In this document: positions 49,065-58,990 of the stretch, piece after piece
Layout of the letters: each line of letters begins with the position of its first letter
Position numbering within the stretch: the first letter of the stretch is position 1
NCBI RefSeq assembly: GCF_029433855.1
Contig: NZ_JAROAU010000003.1
Span: 186,001-250,000 of the forward strand
Direction: 5' to 3'
Source of the DNA: Candidatus Kosakonia sp. 282A-S69
Lineage (GTDB): Bacteria > Pseudomonadota > Gammaproteobacteria > Enterobacterales > Enterobacteriaceae
DNA: 64,000 nt
Notes under the pieces: generated by a model
The model's input: only the letters and a program-made list of their open reading frames with translations
What the model was told of the DNA's origin: nothing
The model's database searches: none
Translations under genes and position numbers: made by a program

Positions 49065-50228
49065 TTAGCGCGCGGCTTCGTAGATGCGGCGGCTCACATC
49101 CAGCGTAATATCCTGATGCTCGCCCAGCGCCGTCATGCCGTGCTCTTCCAGTTTAGCCAACAGCGCCGGAATGGAGCTGCCATCGAGGCCGTAGCCGGAC
49201 AGGCGCGTCGGCACGCCCATACGCTCGAAGAAGTCGCGCGTAGCGGTAATTGCCGCGTCAATGCGCTCATCGTCGCTGCCCTCGGTGATATTCCAGACGC
49301 GCGCGGCATACTGCAGCAGTTTTTCACGTTTGGTGTCGCGTTTCTCATTCCACAGCGCAGGCAGTACGACCGCCAGGGTTTGTGCGTGGTCAAGCCCGTG
49401 CATCGCCGTCAACTCATGACCCAGCATATGGGTAGCCCAATCCTGCGGCACGCCCGCGCCAATCAGGCCATTCAGCGCCTGGGTCGCCGCCCACATAACG
49501 TTGGCACGCACGTTGTAATTTTCCGGCTCCTGCAACGCTTTTGGGCCATCTTCAATCAGCGTCAGCAGAATGCCTTCGGCGAAGCGATCCTGAATTTTGC
49601 CATCCACCGGATAAGTGACGTACTGCTCTACAGTATGGACAAAGGCGTCAACTACGCCATTCGCCACCTGACGTGGGGGCAGGGTGTAGGTGTAAACCGG
49701 ATCGAGCACCGCAAAGACCGGTCGCACGAACGGTGAGTGAAATGCCTGCTTATCACCGGTCGCTTTACGGGAAACCACCGCGCCGGCGTTGGATTCAGAG
49801 CCGGTCGCAGGCAGCGTCAGTACGGAACCCATCGGGATAGCACTTTTGATCTCGCTCCCGCGGGTTTGCAGGATGTGCCACGGATCGACACCTTCGGCGT
49901 AGTGCGCTGCCGCCGCGATGAATTTGGTGCCATCCAGCACCGAACCGCCGCCGACCGCCAGCAGGAAAGTGATCTTCTCATCGCGCACCACCTGCACTGC
50001 TTTCATCAGCGTTTCGTAGGTCGGGTTCGGTTCGATACCGCTGAATTCACGCACATCCATCCCCTGAAGCGCGCTGTAAACCTGGTCAAGCACGCCATTT
50101 TTTTTCACGCTGCCGCCGCCGTAGGTGATCAGCACGCGGGCGTTGTCAGGGATTTGCGCGCGCAGCTCGGCAATCGCGCCTTTGCCAAAAAGAATGTGGG
50201 TTGGGGTATGCAGATTAAAGTTATTCAT
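49065..50228 (-). CDS. yqhD: NADPH-dependent aldehyde reductase YqhD
   Basis: Iron/zinc-type alcohol dehydrogenase of 387 residues that reduces short aldehydes and lipid peroxidation products. The cofactor motif GGGSVLDGTKF lies near residue 93, and metal ligands sit in DAFVHTVEQY near 194 and HMLGHELTAMHGLDHA near 267-281. It forms a unit with dkgA, 102 bp downstream, and diverges from its activator gene yqhC. Confidence 0.97.
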   Translation of the reverse strand: MNNFNLHTPTHILFGKGAIAELRAQIPDNARVLITYGGGSVKKNGVLDQVYSALQGMDVREFSGIEPNPTYETLMKAVQVVRDEKITFLLAVGGGSVLDGTKFIAAAAHYAEGVDPWHILQTRGSEIKSAIPMGSVLTLPATGSESNAGAVVSRKATGDKQAFHSPFVRPVFAVLDPVYTYTLPPRQVANGVVDAFVHTVEQYVTYPVDGKIQDRFAEGILLTLIEDGPKALQEPENYNVRANVMWAATQALNGLIGAGVPQDWATHMLGHELTAMHGLDHAQTLAVVLPALWNEKRDTKREKLLQYAARVWNITEGSDDERIDAAITATRDFFERMGVPTRLSGYGLDGSSIPALLAKLEEHGMTALGEHQDITLDVSRRIYEAAR

Positions 50229-50421
50229 TGCTCGTTCCCTTCTGATGAGGTGAAAAATCTGAGGCGGCAGGCCGCCCGATGCAGATTATTGTGGGCGCGG
50301 GGCTGCGCAGGCTCAATGCACATTCCTGCCGATGTCTTGCCTGTTTCTCTAACCGACTGGAGAAATGTCACAAAAGTTTGCACACTAGAGCCGTTAAAAC
50401 TGGCCGCCGGAGTGGCAAAGC

Positions 50422-51321
50422 ATGAACCGTGAAGCGATCTGCCTGCATCTAACTGAAAAAGTTAAGAAACTGAAAAGTAATGAAAATAGACTGAGCGCGC
50501 TGCTGCCGGATATCCGTCTGCTCTATGGCACGCAGCCCGGCACCCGTACGCCAGTGATGTACCAGCCGGGGATCGTGTTTCTCTTTTCCGGTCATAAAAT
50601 CGGGTATATCAACGAGCGCGTCTTTCGCTATGACACCAATGAATATTTGCTGTTAACGGTGCCGCTGCCCTTCGAGTGTGAAACCTTTGCCACGCCGGAG
50701 GTGCCGCTGGCGGGTATTCGTCTCAATGTCGATATTTTGCAGTTGCAGGAGCTGCTAATGGATATCGGTGAAGATGAGCATTTTCGTCCGGAGAACGCTG
50801 CCAGTGGCATTAACTCGGCGGTGTTATCGGAGGAGATCCTCTGTGCGGCAGAGCGCCTGCTGGATGTGATGGAGCGGCCGCTGGATGCGCGCATCCTGGG
50901 CAAGCAGATTATCCGCGAGATGCTCTATCACGTGCTGACCGGGCCGCGCGGCGGCGCGCTGCTGGCGCTGGTGAGCCGCCAGACCCACTTCAGTCTGATT
51001 AGCCGTGTCTTAAAGCGCATCGAGAGCCAGTACACCGAAAACCTCAGCGTCGACCAGTTAGCGGCAGAAGCGAACATGAGCGTCTCGGCCTTTCACCATA
51101 ACTTCAAATCGGTGACCAGTACTTCTCCGCTGCAATACCTGAAAACCTACCGGCTGCATAAAGCGCGGATGCTGATGGTGCACGATGGGATGAAAGCGAG
51201 CGCGGCGGCGATGCGCGTTGGCTATGAGAGCCCGTCGCAGTTCAGCCGCGAATTTAAACGTTACTTCGGCGTGACGCCGGGAGAGGATTTGGCGCGCATT
51301 CGCACCATGCAGGGGGCATAA
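50422..51321 (+). CDS. yqhC: AraC-family activator YqhC
   Basis: A 299-residue AraC-type regulator with an N-terminal AraC_N sensor domain and C-terminal paired helix-turn-helix (about 195-290: [19 protein letters not shown], then [20 protein letters not shown]). In E. coli it activates yqhD-dkgA in response to aldehydes. It is divergent from yqhD, across 193 bp that contain no other gene and probably its operator. Confidence 0.94.
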   Translation: MNREAICLHLTEKVKKLKSNENRLSALLPDIRLLYGTQPGTRTPVMYQPGIVFLFSGHKIGYINERVFRYDTNEYLLLTVPLPFECETFATPEVPLAGIRLNVDILQLQELLMDIGEDEHFRPENAASGINSAVLSEEILCAAERLLDVMERPLDARILGKQIIREMLYHVLTGPRGGALLALVSRQTHFSLISRVLKRIESQYTENLSVDQLAAEANMSVSAFHHNFKSVTSTSPLQYLKTYRLHKARMLMVHDGMKASAAAMRVGYESPSQFSREFKRYFGVTPGEDLARIRTMQGA

Positions 51322-51325
51322 CAGA

Positions 51326-51349
51326 CGCCCTCTTCACGGGAAGAGGGCG
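51326..51349. terminator. Hairpin between convergent yqhC and yghB
   Basis: A perfect 10-bp stem CGCCCTCTTC/GAAGAGGGCG with an ACGG loop fills the gap between the two stop codons. There is no T tract, so it may act as a 3' stabiliser or factor-assisted terminator. Confidence 0.45.
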
Positions 51350-51354
51350 GTGGC

Positions 51355-52014
51355 TCAGGCGTTGCTGAACTTCTTCTTTAGCACGACGGTGACGGCGCCA
51401 ATCAGGCCGACCACCAGCAGGAAAACCGGCAGCACCATTAAAAAGGTCATCACCTGATCTTCATGGCGTTTTACAAACGGGATCATGCTGATAGCGTAGC
51501 CGAGCGAGATCACCACGCCGACCCACAGCAGCGCGCTCAGCCAGTTGAAGAGCTGAAAGCGGCGGTTCGACAGGCCTGAGATGCCGGCCATCGTCGGCAG
51601 CAGGGTACGGATAAAGGCCAGAAAACGCCCGGCCAGCAGCGCCAGCAGGCCGTGACGGTCAAACATGCAGGTGGCGCGCTCGTGATACTTCACCGGCAGC
51701 TGCGCCAGCCAGCTTTTGACGATACGCGTATTGCCCAGCCAGCGCCCCTGAACATAGCTCAGCCAGCAGCCGAGACTGGCGGCAGAGGTAAGGATCAGCA
51801 GCGTTGAGACGAAATCCATGCAGCCGCGCGCAATCAGCGCCCCGGCGAGCAGCAATAGACTGTCGCCCGGTAAAAACGAGGCAGGAAGCAGGCCGTTCTC
51901 TAAAAAGAGCGTGGCAAACATCACGAGATAGACAACGCCGACAACATGCGGATCGGCCAGCGCAGCAAAGTCGTGATGCCAGAGCGCAGCAATAATATCT
52001 TGAATAACAGCCAT
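51355..52014 (-). CDS. yghB: DedA family membrane protein YghB
   Basis: A 219-residue inner-membrane protein of the DedA family, equal in length to E. coli YghB, which with YqjA is needed for envelope homeostasis, division and drug tolerance. Conserved motifs are [18 protein letters not shown] near residue 35 and [16 protein letters not shown] near 130, whose acidic and arginine residues are essential in homologues. Five to six membrane segments are expected. Confidence 0.95.
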   Translation of the reverse strand: MAVIQDIIAALWHHDFAALADPHVVGVVYLVMFATLFLENGLLPASFLPGDSLLLLAGALIARGCMDFVSTLLILTSAASLGCWLSYVQGRWLGNTRIVKSWLAQLPVKYHERATCMFDRHGLLALLAGRFLAFIRTLLPTMAGISGLSNRRFQLFNWLSALLWVGVVISLGYAISMIPFVKRHEDQVMTFLMVLPVFLLVVGLIGAVTVVLKKKFSNA

Positions 52015-52131
52015 GGGCTTTCCTGTGGAACCGCGTAGAGGAGGCTATTGTACTCCACTTCGCCAAAAAGACCTCGATCCGGGGCGCAACAAAGGGAGAA
52101 TAATCTTACTTTTTGCCCCGTTAAACCTGGT

Positions 52132-53319
52132 TTACATGATGCGCTGAAAGCCTGCCACTAAATCACCGATAAGATCATCAACGTTTTCTAAACCAATGTG
52201 CAATCGGATCAGCGTGCCGCTGAAGTCGACGCGCCCTTCCGGGCGGATAGCTGCGATGTGCTCAGGCTGGCTGGCGAGGATCAGCGATTCAAACCCGCCC
52301 CATGAATAGGCCATGCTGAAGAGCGAAAAATGATCGAGGTAATTAGCCAGCTCTTCATCGTTTAAACGCTTGTTCAGCACAAAGGAGAAGAGGCCGCTGC
52401 TGCCGCTGAAATCCCGCTTCCAGTACTCATGCCCTTTACTGCCCGGCAGCGCCGGATGATTGACCTGCGCCACCTGCGGATGCGCCGCCAACCACTCGGC
52501 GATCTTCAGGCTGCTTTCGTGATGCTGGCGTAAACGTACCCCCAGCGTACGCAGGCCGCGGCTGGTCATATAGGCGGTATCCGCGTCCAGCATCTGTCCC
52601 ATCAGGTAAGCATTTTCCCGCAGTTGCTCCCAGCAGCGGGCGTTCGCCACAGCGGTGCCGACCATCGCATCGGAGTGACCAATCAGATACTTGGTGCCTG
52701 CCTGAATAGAGATATCGATATCAAACTCAAGCGCCTTAAACAGCACGCCCGCCGCCCAGGTGTTGTCGATCATAATGATGGCGTCAGGTGCGACGCTGCG
52801 CACCGCCTGCACGATGGCGGGAACGTCATGCACTTCCATGGTGATGGAGCCAGGCGATTCAAGAAACACCACTTTGGTGTTGGGTTGCACCAGGTGCACG
52901 ATGCTTGAGCCAATCAGCGGATCGAACCAACTGGTGGTGACGCCCAGTTTAGCGAGAATTTTGGTGCTGAAATCCTGCGTCGGTTCGTAGGCGGTATTGG
53001 TCATTAATAGGTGATCGCCCTGTTCGACAAAGGCGAGGATGGTGTTCGCCACCGCTGCCGCGCCGCAGGGGAAGAGCGCGCAACCGGCACCGCCCTCCAG
53101 CTCGCACATTGCCTCTTGCAGGGAGAAGTGAGTTAACGTCCCGCGGCGTCCATAAAAAAGCTCGCCGTTGGCGCGGTTGCGTGTGGCGTGCTTTTTCGCT
53201 TCCACCGTGTCAAACACCAAGGAGGAGGCGCGCTGAATCACCGTATTCACCGAACCCTGAGTATACTTTTTGCTCCGCCCGGCGTTTACCAGCGCGGTAT
53301 CGAGATGTTTCGCCGTCAT
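52132..53319 (-). CDS. metC: Cystathionine beta-lyase
   Basis: PLP enzyme that converts cystathionine to homocysteine, pyruvate and ammonia in methionine synthesis. The 395 residues equal E. coli MetC. The PLP lysine lies in [18 protein letters not shown] near residue 210, and [10 protein letters not shown] near 183 carries the Asp that contacts the pyridine nitrogen. Tandem met boxes just upstream indicate MetJ repression. Confidence 0.97.
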   Translation of the reverse strand: MTAKHLDTALVNAGRSKKYTQGSVNTVIQRASSLVFDTVEAKKHATRNRANGELFYGRRGTLTHFSLQEAMCELEGGAGCALFPCGAAAVANTILAFVEQGDHLLMTNTAYEPTQDFSTKILAKLGVTTSWFDPLIGSSIVHLVQPNTKVVFLESPGSITMEVHDVPAIVQAVRSVAPDAIIMIDNTWAAGVLFKALEFDIDISIQAGTKYLIGHSDAMVGTAVANARCWEQLRENAYLMGQMLDADTAYMTSRGLRTLGVRLRQHHESSLKIAEWLAAHPQVAQVNHPALPGSKGHEYWKRDFSGSSGLFSFVLNKRLNDEELANYLDHFSLFSMAYSWGGFESLILASQPEHIAAIRPEGRVDFSGTLIRLHIGLENVDDLIGDLVAGFQRIM

Positions 53320-53338
53320 GTCTGCTCAGCCTGTTTTT

Positions 53339-53362
53339 ATACGTCTGGATGTCCAGACTACC
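53339..53362 (-). promoter_or_regulatory. MetJ operator of metC (three met boxes)
   Basis: Three consecutive octamers ATACGTCT, GGATGTCC and AGACTACC match the met box AGACGTCT at 7, 5 and 5 of 8 positions, in tandem as MetJ requires. They begin 20 bp upstream of the metC start codon. Confidence 0.75.
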
Positions 53363-53476
53363 ATGATTGTGAAATGATGCATCAGAGGCGGTGAATTTTT
53401 CTATAAAACCAGCAGACGCGCCTGTTTACTGCGTCAACGCAAGGAAAGTGCAGGTTGTGTTGTGCACTATGTAAAT

Positions 53477-53519
53477 ACTAATGAGAACTACTATCAATTC
53501 GACGACTTTTTGCTATTAT
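53477..53519 (+). promoter_or_regulatory. exbBD promoter with Fur-like box
   Basis: A Fur-like box at 53477-53495 matches the 19-bp consensus at 13 positions. An extended -10, TGCTATTAT, is at 53511-53519. The box covers the -35 region, so iron-bound Fur would repress exbBD, as known in E. coli. Confidence 0.65.
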
Positions 53520-53559
53520 GGCGCAGTGTTTTTTGTGATTTGCGTCCCGGAGAAACAGA

Positions 53560-54291
53560 GTGGGTAATAATTTGATGCAGACGGATCTTTCCGTATGGGG
53601 TATGTATCAGCACGCCGATATCGTGGTGAAAATCGTGATGATCGGCCTGATTCTGGCGTCAGTCGTCACCTGGGCGCTTTTCTTCAGTAAAAGCGTTGAG
53701 ATCCTCGGGCAGAAGCGCCGCCTTAAGCGTGAACAGCAGCAGCTGGCCGATGCCCGCTCACTGGATCAGGCTACTGAGATCGCCTCGACCTTCCACGCCC
53801 GAAGCCTGAGCGCGCTGCTGATTAACGAAGCGCAAAACGAACTGGAACTTTCCGCAGGCAGCGAAGATAACGAAGGGATCAAAGAGCGTACCGGTTTTCG
53901 CCTTGAGCGCCGCGTGGCGGCAACGGGGCGTCAGATGGGTCGCGGCAACGGATTCCTCGCCACCATCGGCGCAATTTCGCCCTTTATCGGTCTGTTTGGA
54001 ACCGTGTGGGGCATCATGAACAGCTTTATCGGCATCGCGCAGACGCAAACCACTAACCTCGCGGTTGTTGCGCCGGGCATCGCCGAAGCGCTGCTGGCGA
54101 CGGCTATTGGCCTGGTTGCCGCGATCCCGGCGGTGGTGATCTACAACATCTTTGCGCGCATGATCGGTAACTATAAAGCGAACCTCGGTGATGTTGCCGC
54201 TCAGGTGCTGCTGCTGCAAAGCCGCGATCTGGATCTGGCCGCCAGCAACGCGCAGCCGGTTCGTACCACCCAGAAATTACGCGTAGGGTGA
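53560..54291 (+). CDS. exbB: TonB-system energiser ExbB
   Basis: Inner-membrane proton channel component that energises TonB for iron-siderophore and vitamin B12 uptake. The 243 residues start with GTG after CGGAG (MGNNLMQTDLSVWG), as in E. coli. Three transmembrane helices (about 22-42, 130-152, 176-198) are visible, with the pore-lining TxxxxGLFGTVWG segment. exbD follows after 6 bp. Confidence 0.97.
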   Translation: MGNNLMQTDLSVWGMYQHADIVVKIVMIGLILASVVTWALFFSKSVEILGQKRRLKREQQQLADARSLDQATEIASTFHARSLSALLINEAQNELELSAGSEDNEGIKERTGFRLERRVAATGRQMGRGNGFLATIGAISPFIGLFGTVWGIMNSFIGIAQTQTTNLAVVAPGIAEALLATAIGLVAAIPAVVIYNIFARMIGNYKANLGDVAAQVLLLQSRDLDLAASNAQPVRTTQKLRVG

Positions 54292-54297
54292 GTCTCT

Positions 54298-54723
54298 ATG
54301 GCAATGCGTCTTAATGAAAACCTCGACGATAACGGCGAAATGCACGAAATCAACGTCACGCCGTTTATCGACGTGATGCTGGTGCTGCTGATTATCTTTA
54401 TGGTGGCCGCGCCGCTTGCCACCGTCGATGTTAAGGTCAATCTGCCTGCCTCTTCCAGCCAGCCGCAGCCGCGCCCGGAAAAACCGATCTATCTTTCCGT
54501 GAAGGCGGACAACAGCATGTTTATCGGCAACGATCCGGTAACGGAAGAGACGATGATCAACCAGCTGAATGCGGTAACCGAAGGCAAAAAAGAGACCACC
54601 ATCTTCTTCCGCGCTGATAAGACCGTAGATTACGAGACGATGATGAAAGTGATGGACAGCCTGCATCAGGCGGGCTACCTGAAGATCGGTCTGGTAGGGG
54701 AAGAGGTCGCGAAAGCGAAATAA
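54298..54723 (+). CDS. exbD: TonB-system energiser ExbD
   Basis: A 141-residue protein with one transmembrane helix (about 23-43) holding the essential Asp25 in VTPFIDVMLVLL, and a periplasmic domain. It forms the TonB motor with ExbB. The operon ends at a clear terminator. Confidence 0.97.
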   Translation: MAMRLNENLDDNGEMHEINVTPFIDVMLVLLIIFMVAAPLATVDVKVNLPASSSQPQPRPEKPIYLSVKADNSMFIGNDPVTEETMINQLNAVTEGKKETTIFFRADKTVDYETMMKVMDSLHQAGYLKIGLVGEEVAKAK

Positions 54724-54737
54724 CCCGCACAAGAGAT

Positions 54738-54767
54738 AAAAAAGCTGGCCGAAGCCAGCTTTTTTTA
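54738..54767. terminator. Bidirectional terminator between exbD and yghA
   Basis: AAAAAAGCTGGC and GCCAGCTTTTTTT arms with a short CGAA loop serve the convergent genes. Confidence 0.85.
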
Positions 54768-54774
54768 TGCCTGC

Positions 54775-55671
54775 TTAACTGAGGTGCTCGCCACCCGTCA
54801 CGCCATGCACTTCAGCAGTGACGTAGCTTGACTCCTGGCTTGCCAGATAGACATAAACCGGTGCCAGCTCGGCTGGCTGACCGGCGCGTTTAAGCGGCGT
54901 CTGCTGGCCGAACTCCGGCAGTTTCTCCTGCGGCTGGCCGCCGGAGATCTGCAGGGCGGTCCAGATTGGCCCCGGCGCGACGCTATTCACGCGAATGCCC
55001 TTCTCAGCGACCTGTTTTGCCAGCCCGCGGGTGTAGTTGAGAATAGCCGCTTTTGTCGAGGCGTAATCAAGCAGATGGGTGCTCGGCTGATAAGCCTGAA
55101 TCGACGAGGTGGTAATAATGCTGCCCCCGCGCGGCATCAGCGGAATCGCCTCCTGGGTAATCCAGAAGAGCGCGAAAACGTTGACCTTGTAGGTATAGAT
55201 AAACTGCTCGCTGCTGAGGTCTGCAATCTCCTCGATTGCGGTTTGCGTGCCTGCTACCAGCGCCAGCACATCCAGGCCGCCAAGCTGCTCTTTCGCTTTA
55301 TGCGGCAGGGAGCGGGCAAAGGCTTCATCGCTCAAGTCGCCCGGGATCAGCACGGCTTTGCGCCCGGCGGCTTCAATCTGTTCTTTAACCTGCTGCGCAT
55401 CTTCCTCTTCGGCAGGAAGATAGTTGATAGCGACATCCGCACCTTCACGGGCATAGGCAATCGCCGCTGCACGACCAATGCCGGAGTCGCCGCCGGTCAC
55501 TAACGCTTTACGGCCTTTCAGCCGCTCGCTGCCGACATAGCTCTTTTCACCACAATCGGGAACCGGCTCCATTTTAGCCTGCACGCCCGGGTAGGGCTGC
55601 TTCTGCTTAGGATATTCTCCGGTGTAGTACTGGGTGGTCGGATCCTGGATTTTTGTCTGGTCAGTTGCCAT
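54775..55671 (-). CDS. yghA: Short-chain dehydrogenase YghA (NADP-dependent aldehyde reductase)
   Basis: A 298-residue classical short-chain dehydrogenase/reductase with an N-terminal extension of about 50 residues typical of YghA. The NADP motif GGDSGIG is near residue 59, the catalytic YASTKAA (Tyr/Lys) near 200, and the active-site Ser precedes it in TTSS. E. coli YghA reduces glyoxal and other aldehydes. It is convergent with exbD. Confidence 0.95.
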   Translation of the reverse strand: MATDQTKIQDPTTQYYTGEYPKQKQPYPGVQAKMEPVPDCGEKSYVGSERLKGRKALVTGGDSGIGRAAAIAYAREGADVAINYLPAEEEDAQQVKEQIEAAGRKAVLIPGDLSDEAFARSLPHKAKEQLGGLDVLALVAGTQTAIEEIADLSSEQFIYTYKVNVFALFWITQEAIPLMPRGGSIITTSSIQAYQPSTHLLDYASTKAAILNYTRGLAKQVAEKGIRVNSVAPGPIWTALQISGGQPQEKLPEFGQQTPLKRAGQPAELAPVYVYLASQESSYVTAEVHGVTGGEHLS

Positions 55672-55738
55672 TAAGTATCCTCCATATCGGTTGCTTAGAC
55701 CTTAAGGATAGAAGTTCACGCTGACTTCGCAGGCAAAT

Positions 55739-56203
55739 TCAGGATTTTCTTGATCCAGACGGGTGGCTTCCTTTGCTATTCACTTTGGCAGGCTTTTCGT
55801 TCACCACCCCTGTTGAGACTGTCGAGGTGCGGTATAGCCCCTCGCTCAGTTTGCGGCTCCAGCGCAGGGTCGCACTCTCGCGGCTGACCAGGTGCTGATA
55901 GTTAGCCTCCAGCCGCCCCATGATCTTTTCGCGTAGTTCAGGATGCTGTTCGATGATGGCGGCAATCGTCGCGCCGTAAATCTCCTCTTTCACCTGCAGG
56001 GGGTAGATTTCCCGACGGTTTTGCCACTTTAACTGCACCAGCGCCGCAGGAATGGAGACTAAATCCTGGGCGATGCGTTGAATCGTCTCGTTTTTACTCT
56101 GCACCAGCGCGTCGATATTCTGCTTTAAGATAAATTCGTCGCTTTTGCTTTCGCTGTAATTGATATAGACGTTATTATTTTCAATTTCAGCCACGTTATT
56201 CAT
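55739..56203 (-). CDS. Unrecognised protein, second gene of an orphan pair
   Basis: A 154-residue soluble protein, rich in Asn and Glu at the N-terminus and Ser/Lys at the C-terminus, with a central helical region (LKQNIDALVQSKNETIQRI and EEIYGATIAAIIEQHPELREK). I see no signal peptide or known domain. The ATG at 56203 overlaps the stop of the upstream gene by eight bases (ATGAATAA), so the two are translationally coupled; a start nine codons earlier is less likely. It lies between yghA and yqhA, where E. coli has no such gene. Confidence 0.6.
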   Translation of the reverse strand: MNNVAEIENNNVYINYSESKSDEFILKQNIDALVQSKNETIQRIAQDLVSIPAALVQLKWQNRREIYPLQVKEEIYGATIAAIIEQHPELREKIMGRLEANYQHLVSRESATLRWSRKLSEGLYRTSTVSTGVVNEKPAKVNSKGSHPSGSRKS

Positions 56204-56600
56204 CCCCAAGTTTATAAAATATTGGCTCATCTTTTTCGCGGGTAATCAGATTAAGCCAAATCTCATCACCTGATTCGTTAATAGCTTGCGTCTTATCGGA
56301 AATTATTTTGCTCAGGCTCTGAGCATCAATCTCACCTTCGGCTTGTAAATCATTAAGTAAACGCGCAAAGGTCTCAATTTTTACGACGCGGAATAATCGA
56401 TCTTTAATATGGCGATCGTGCTCTTCAAGCAGCATATTACGAGATTGTCCGCTGCGGCTGGCGTTGGCCAGTATATTTTGCGCATGCTCAGAAAGTGGGC
56501 CGATATCCTGAGTAAAATCAGGCTCTTTTCCCTCTTCTCCTGCCCGGGTTTCAACGGCAGAAAGATGAAAGCGCGCCGGGACAAGGTTCTCGGGAAGCAT
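56196..56600 (-). CDS. Unrecognised protein, first gene of an orphan pair
   Basis: A 134-residue acidic soluble protein starting MLPENLVPARFHLSAVET after an AAGGAT ribosome binding site. The centre carries GPLSEHAQNILANASRSGQSR and a predicted helix LFRVVKIETFARLLNDLQAEG; the remainder is charged. I do not recognise the family. It is divergent from the gene at 56704 and overlaps the next gene downstream. Confidence 0.6.
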   Translation of the reverse strand: MLPENLVPARFHLSAVETRAGEEGKEPDFTQDIGPLSEHAQNILANASRSGQSRNMLLEEHDRHIKDRLFRVVKIETFARLLNDLQAEGEIDAQSLSKIISDKTQAINESGDEIWLNLITREKDEPIFYKLGDE

Positions 56601-56654
56601 TTCTATTATCCTTTACTATTTAACAGGGGAGAGAATATTAAGGGGCGAGGTTCG

Positions 56655-56683
56655 TTGACAATATCATGGGGCAATTTTAAAAT
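56655..56683 (+). promoter_or_regulatory. Strong sigma-70 promoter of the orphan gene at 56704
   Basis: TTGACA at 56655-56660 and TAAAAT at 56678-56683 with a 17-bp spacer. Transcription should start near 56690, giving a leader of about 14 nt that begins at the AAGGAG ribosome binding site. Confidence 0.65.
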
Positions 56684-56703
56684 CAAAAAAAAGGAGTCTG
56701 CCG

Positions 56704-57210
56704 ATGGACAGTATTTTGTATTCTGTTATTACTTTATTGCTGCTAACAGGCGGCGTTTTATTATTGATGCATGCGTACAATAAAAAGACTCCCCTTAGTG
56801 AAATTAATGAACATGCGCCTCAGTTAGCGCCATTGTCAAAAGAAGAGGGCGAAGATCATTTCTCGGCGTTAATGAACGCGATTACCCCAGCGTGGTACTG
56901 GCGCGTTAACCACGAATATATCGATTTTTTGCAAGCGACGATCAAGCGCATGAAGATGGCAGAGATAAATAACACGCCCGGTTTATTTGAAGCCCAGCGC
57001 CGTTGCAGCGATCTCAATTCCGCCGTGTATAAGTATTACGACAACATTAAAAAACGCTGCGTCAATGGCGAAAAAGTCTCCGCCAGCGATCTGGATGTGC
57101 TCAACCTGCGCCAATGTTTCCAGGAGTTCAGTACGGAAGCTTACCCGGCGCTGGTGGTGCTGGTCTGGCCGGAGAACCAGCGTCCATGGGTTAATCCCGG
57201 CGACGTGTAG
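56704..57210 (+). CDS. Unrecognised membrane-anchored protein
   Basis: A 168-residue protein with one N-terminal transmembrane helix (about 5-24) and a charged, helical cytoplasmic or periplasmic domain containing DHFSALMNAITPAWYWRVNHEY near residue 55 and several Cys. The AAGGAG ribosome binding site and near-consensus promoter argue for real expression. I do not recognise the family. It is divergent from the coupled pair at 55739-56600 and lies upstream of yqhA. Confidence 0.65.
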   Translation: MDSILYSVITLLLLTGGVLLLMHAYNKKTPLSEINEHAPQLAPLSKEEGEDHFSALMNAITPAWYWRVNHEYIDFLQATIKRMKMAEINNTPGLFEAQRRCSDLNSAVYKYYDNIKKRCVNGEKVSASDLDVLNLRQCFQEFSTEAYPALVVLVWPENQRPWVNPGDV

Positions 57211-57272
57211 TTAACTCAGCCGGAGTGTTGCAAAAGGCTGACGGTGCCAGGCTATACTGAGCGCCAGTTTAG

Positions 57273-57791
<519 letters not shown>

Positions 57792-57866
57792 TTGCCGGCT
57801 GCGTCTTATCAGGCCGCCAGTCAACCTCTCTCCCGTAAGCCGGATAAGCGTAGCGCCATCCGGCAA
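57792..57866. repeat. REP sequences between yqhA and gpr
   Basis: A typical REP unit, GTAAGCCGGATAAGCG with GCGCCATCCGGCA at 57835-57865, preceded by a degenerate inverted partner at 57792-57815. Confidence 0.75.
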
Positions 57867-57873
57867 AGCAGCC

Positions 57874-58914
57874 TTACTTATCTGACGACGCCTGCCACAG
57901 GTTCAACTCCCCGTCGGCCACATGCTTATCAATTTGCGCCAGCTCATCGGCGCTGAAGCTCAGGTTGTTTAACGCCTGCACATTCTCCTCCAGTTGCTCC
58001 GGGCGGCTGGCACCCATCAATACCGAAGTTACGCGCGCATCTTTTAACAGCCAGCTCAGGGCCATCTGCGTCATCGACTGCCCACGGCGCTCGGCCATCT
58101 CATTAAGCAGACGCAGGCTGGCGAGATTGCTCTCGGTCAGCATCTTCTCCGTCAGGCCGCGCACCTTTTTGCCTTCGCGCTGCATGCGTGATCCCTCAGG
58201 GATGCCGTTAAGGTATTTTCCCGTCAGCAACCCCTGCGCCAGCGGCGTAAATGCGATACAGCCGACGCCATTCTCCTCAAGCGCGTCTAAAAGCCCGCTG
58301 TTATCGACCCAGCGATTGAGGATGTTGTAGGAGGGTTGATGAATAAGTAGCGGCACTTTCCACTCGCGCAGCAGCGCGGCCATCTGCTGCGTACGCGCTG
58401 TCGAATAAGAGGAGATCCCGACATAGAGCGCTTTACCGCTCTGCACCGCCTGCGCCAGCGCAGCGGCAGTCTCCTCCATTGGGGTCTTCTCATCCACGCG
58501 GTGCGAGTAGAAGATATCAACATAGTCGACGCCAAGACGCTTAAGACTCTGATCGAGGCTGGCGAGGAGATATTTGCGTGATCCGCCGGAGCCGTAAGGG
58601 CCAGGCCACATATCGTAACCAGCCTTGGTGGAGATAATCAGTTCATCGCGGTAGGGGGCAAAATCGTCGCGCAGCAGGCGACCAAAATTCTCCTCCGCGC
58701 TGCCCGCGGGCGGGCCGTAGTTATTGGCTAAATCGAAGTGAGTCATTCCCAGATCGAACGCTTTACGCAGTAGCGCGCGCTGTGCATCCAGCGTGTTGAC
58801 GTGACCAAAGCTGTGCCACAAACCGAGCGACAGGGCGGGCAGTTGCAAACCGCTTTTGCCGCAGTAACGATACTGCATCTCTTCATAACGCTGAGGGTTG
58901 GCGAAGCCGGGCAT
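57874..58914 (-). CDS. gpr: L-glyceraldehyde 3-phosphate reductase (aldo-keto reductase)
   Basis: Aldo-keto reductase of the AKR14 type (YghZ), 346 residues, reducing L-glyceraldehyde 3-phosphate and methylglyoxal with NADPH. The catalytic tetrad is visible: DLANNYGPP (Asp, Tyr), STKAGYDMW (Lys) and YSHRVD (His). The cofactor site GASRPEQLEEN is near residue 305. A palindrome overlaps the candidate promoter upstream. Confidence 0.95.
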   Translation of the reverse strand: MPGFANPQRYEEMQYRYCGKSGLQLPALSLGLWHSFGHVNTLDAQRALLRKAFDLGMTHFDLANNYGPPAGSAEENFGRLLRDDFAPYRDELIISTKAGYDMWPGPYGSGGSRKYLLASLDQSLKRLGVDYVDIFYSHRVDEKTPMEETAAALAQAVQSGKALYVGISSYSTARTQQMAALLREWKVPLLIHQPSYNILNRWVDNSGLLDALEENGVGCIAFTPLAQGLLTGKYLNGIPEGSRMQREGKKVRGLTEKMLTESNLASLRLLNEMAERRGQSMTQMALSWLLKDARVTSVLMGASRPEQLEENVQALNNLSFSADELAQIDKHVADGELNLWQASSDK

Positions 58915-58952
58915 AATCTCTCCTCTCGTATCTGGCGATGACGGGTAGTTTT

Positions 58953-58990
58953 GAAACGACGTTTCTATCTTACGTGCGATCGCCTGTCAG
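58953..58990 (-). promoter_or_regulatory. gpr promoter with perfect 13-bp palindrome
   Basis: GAAACG-A-CGTTTC at 58953-58965 is a perfect inverted repeat, 39 bp upstream of the gpr start. On the minus strand CTGACA (58985-58990) and TAGAAA (58962-58967) form a -35/-10 pair with a 17-bp spacer, so the palindrome covers the -10. This is the layout of a repressor operator; the repressor is unknown. Confidence 0.45.
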
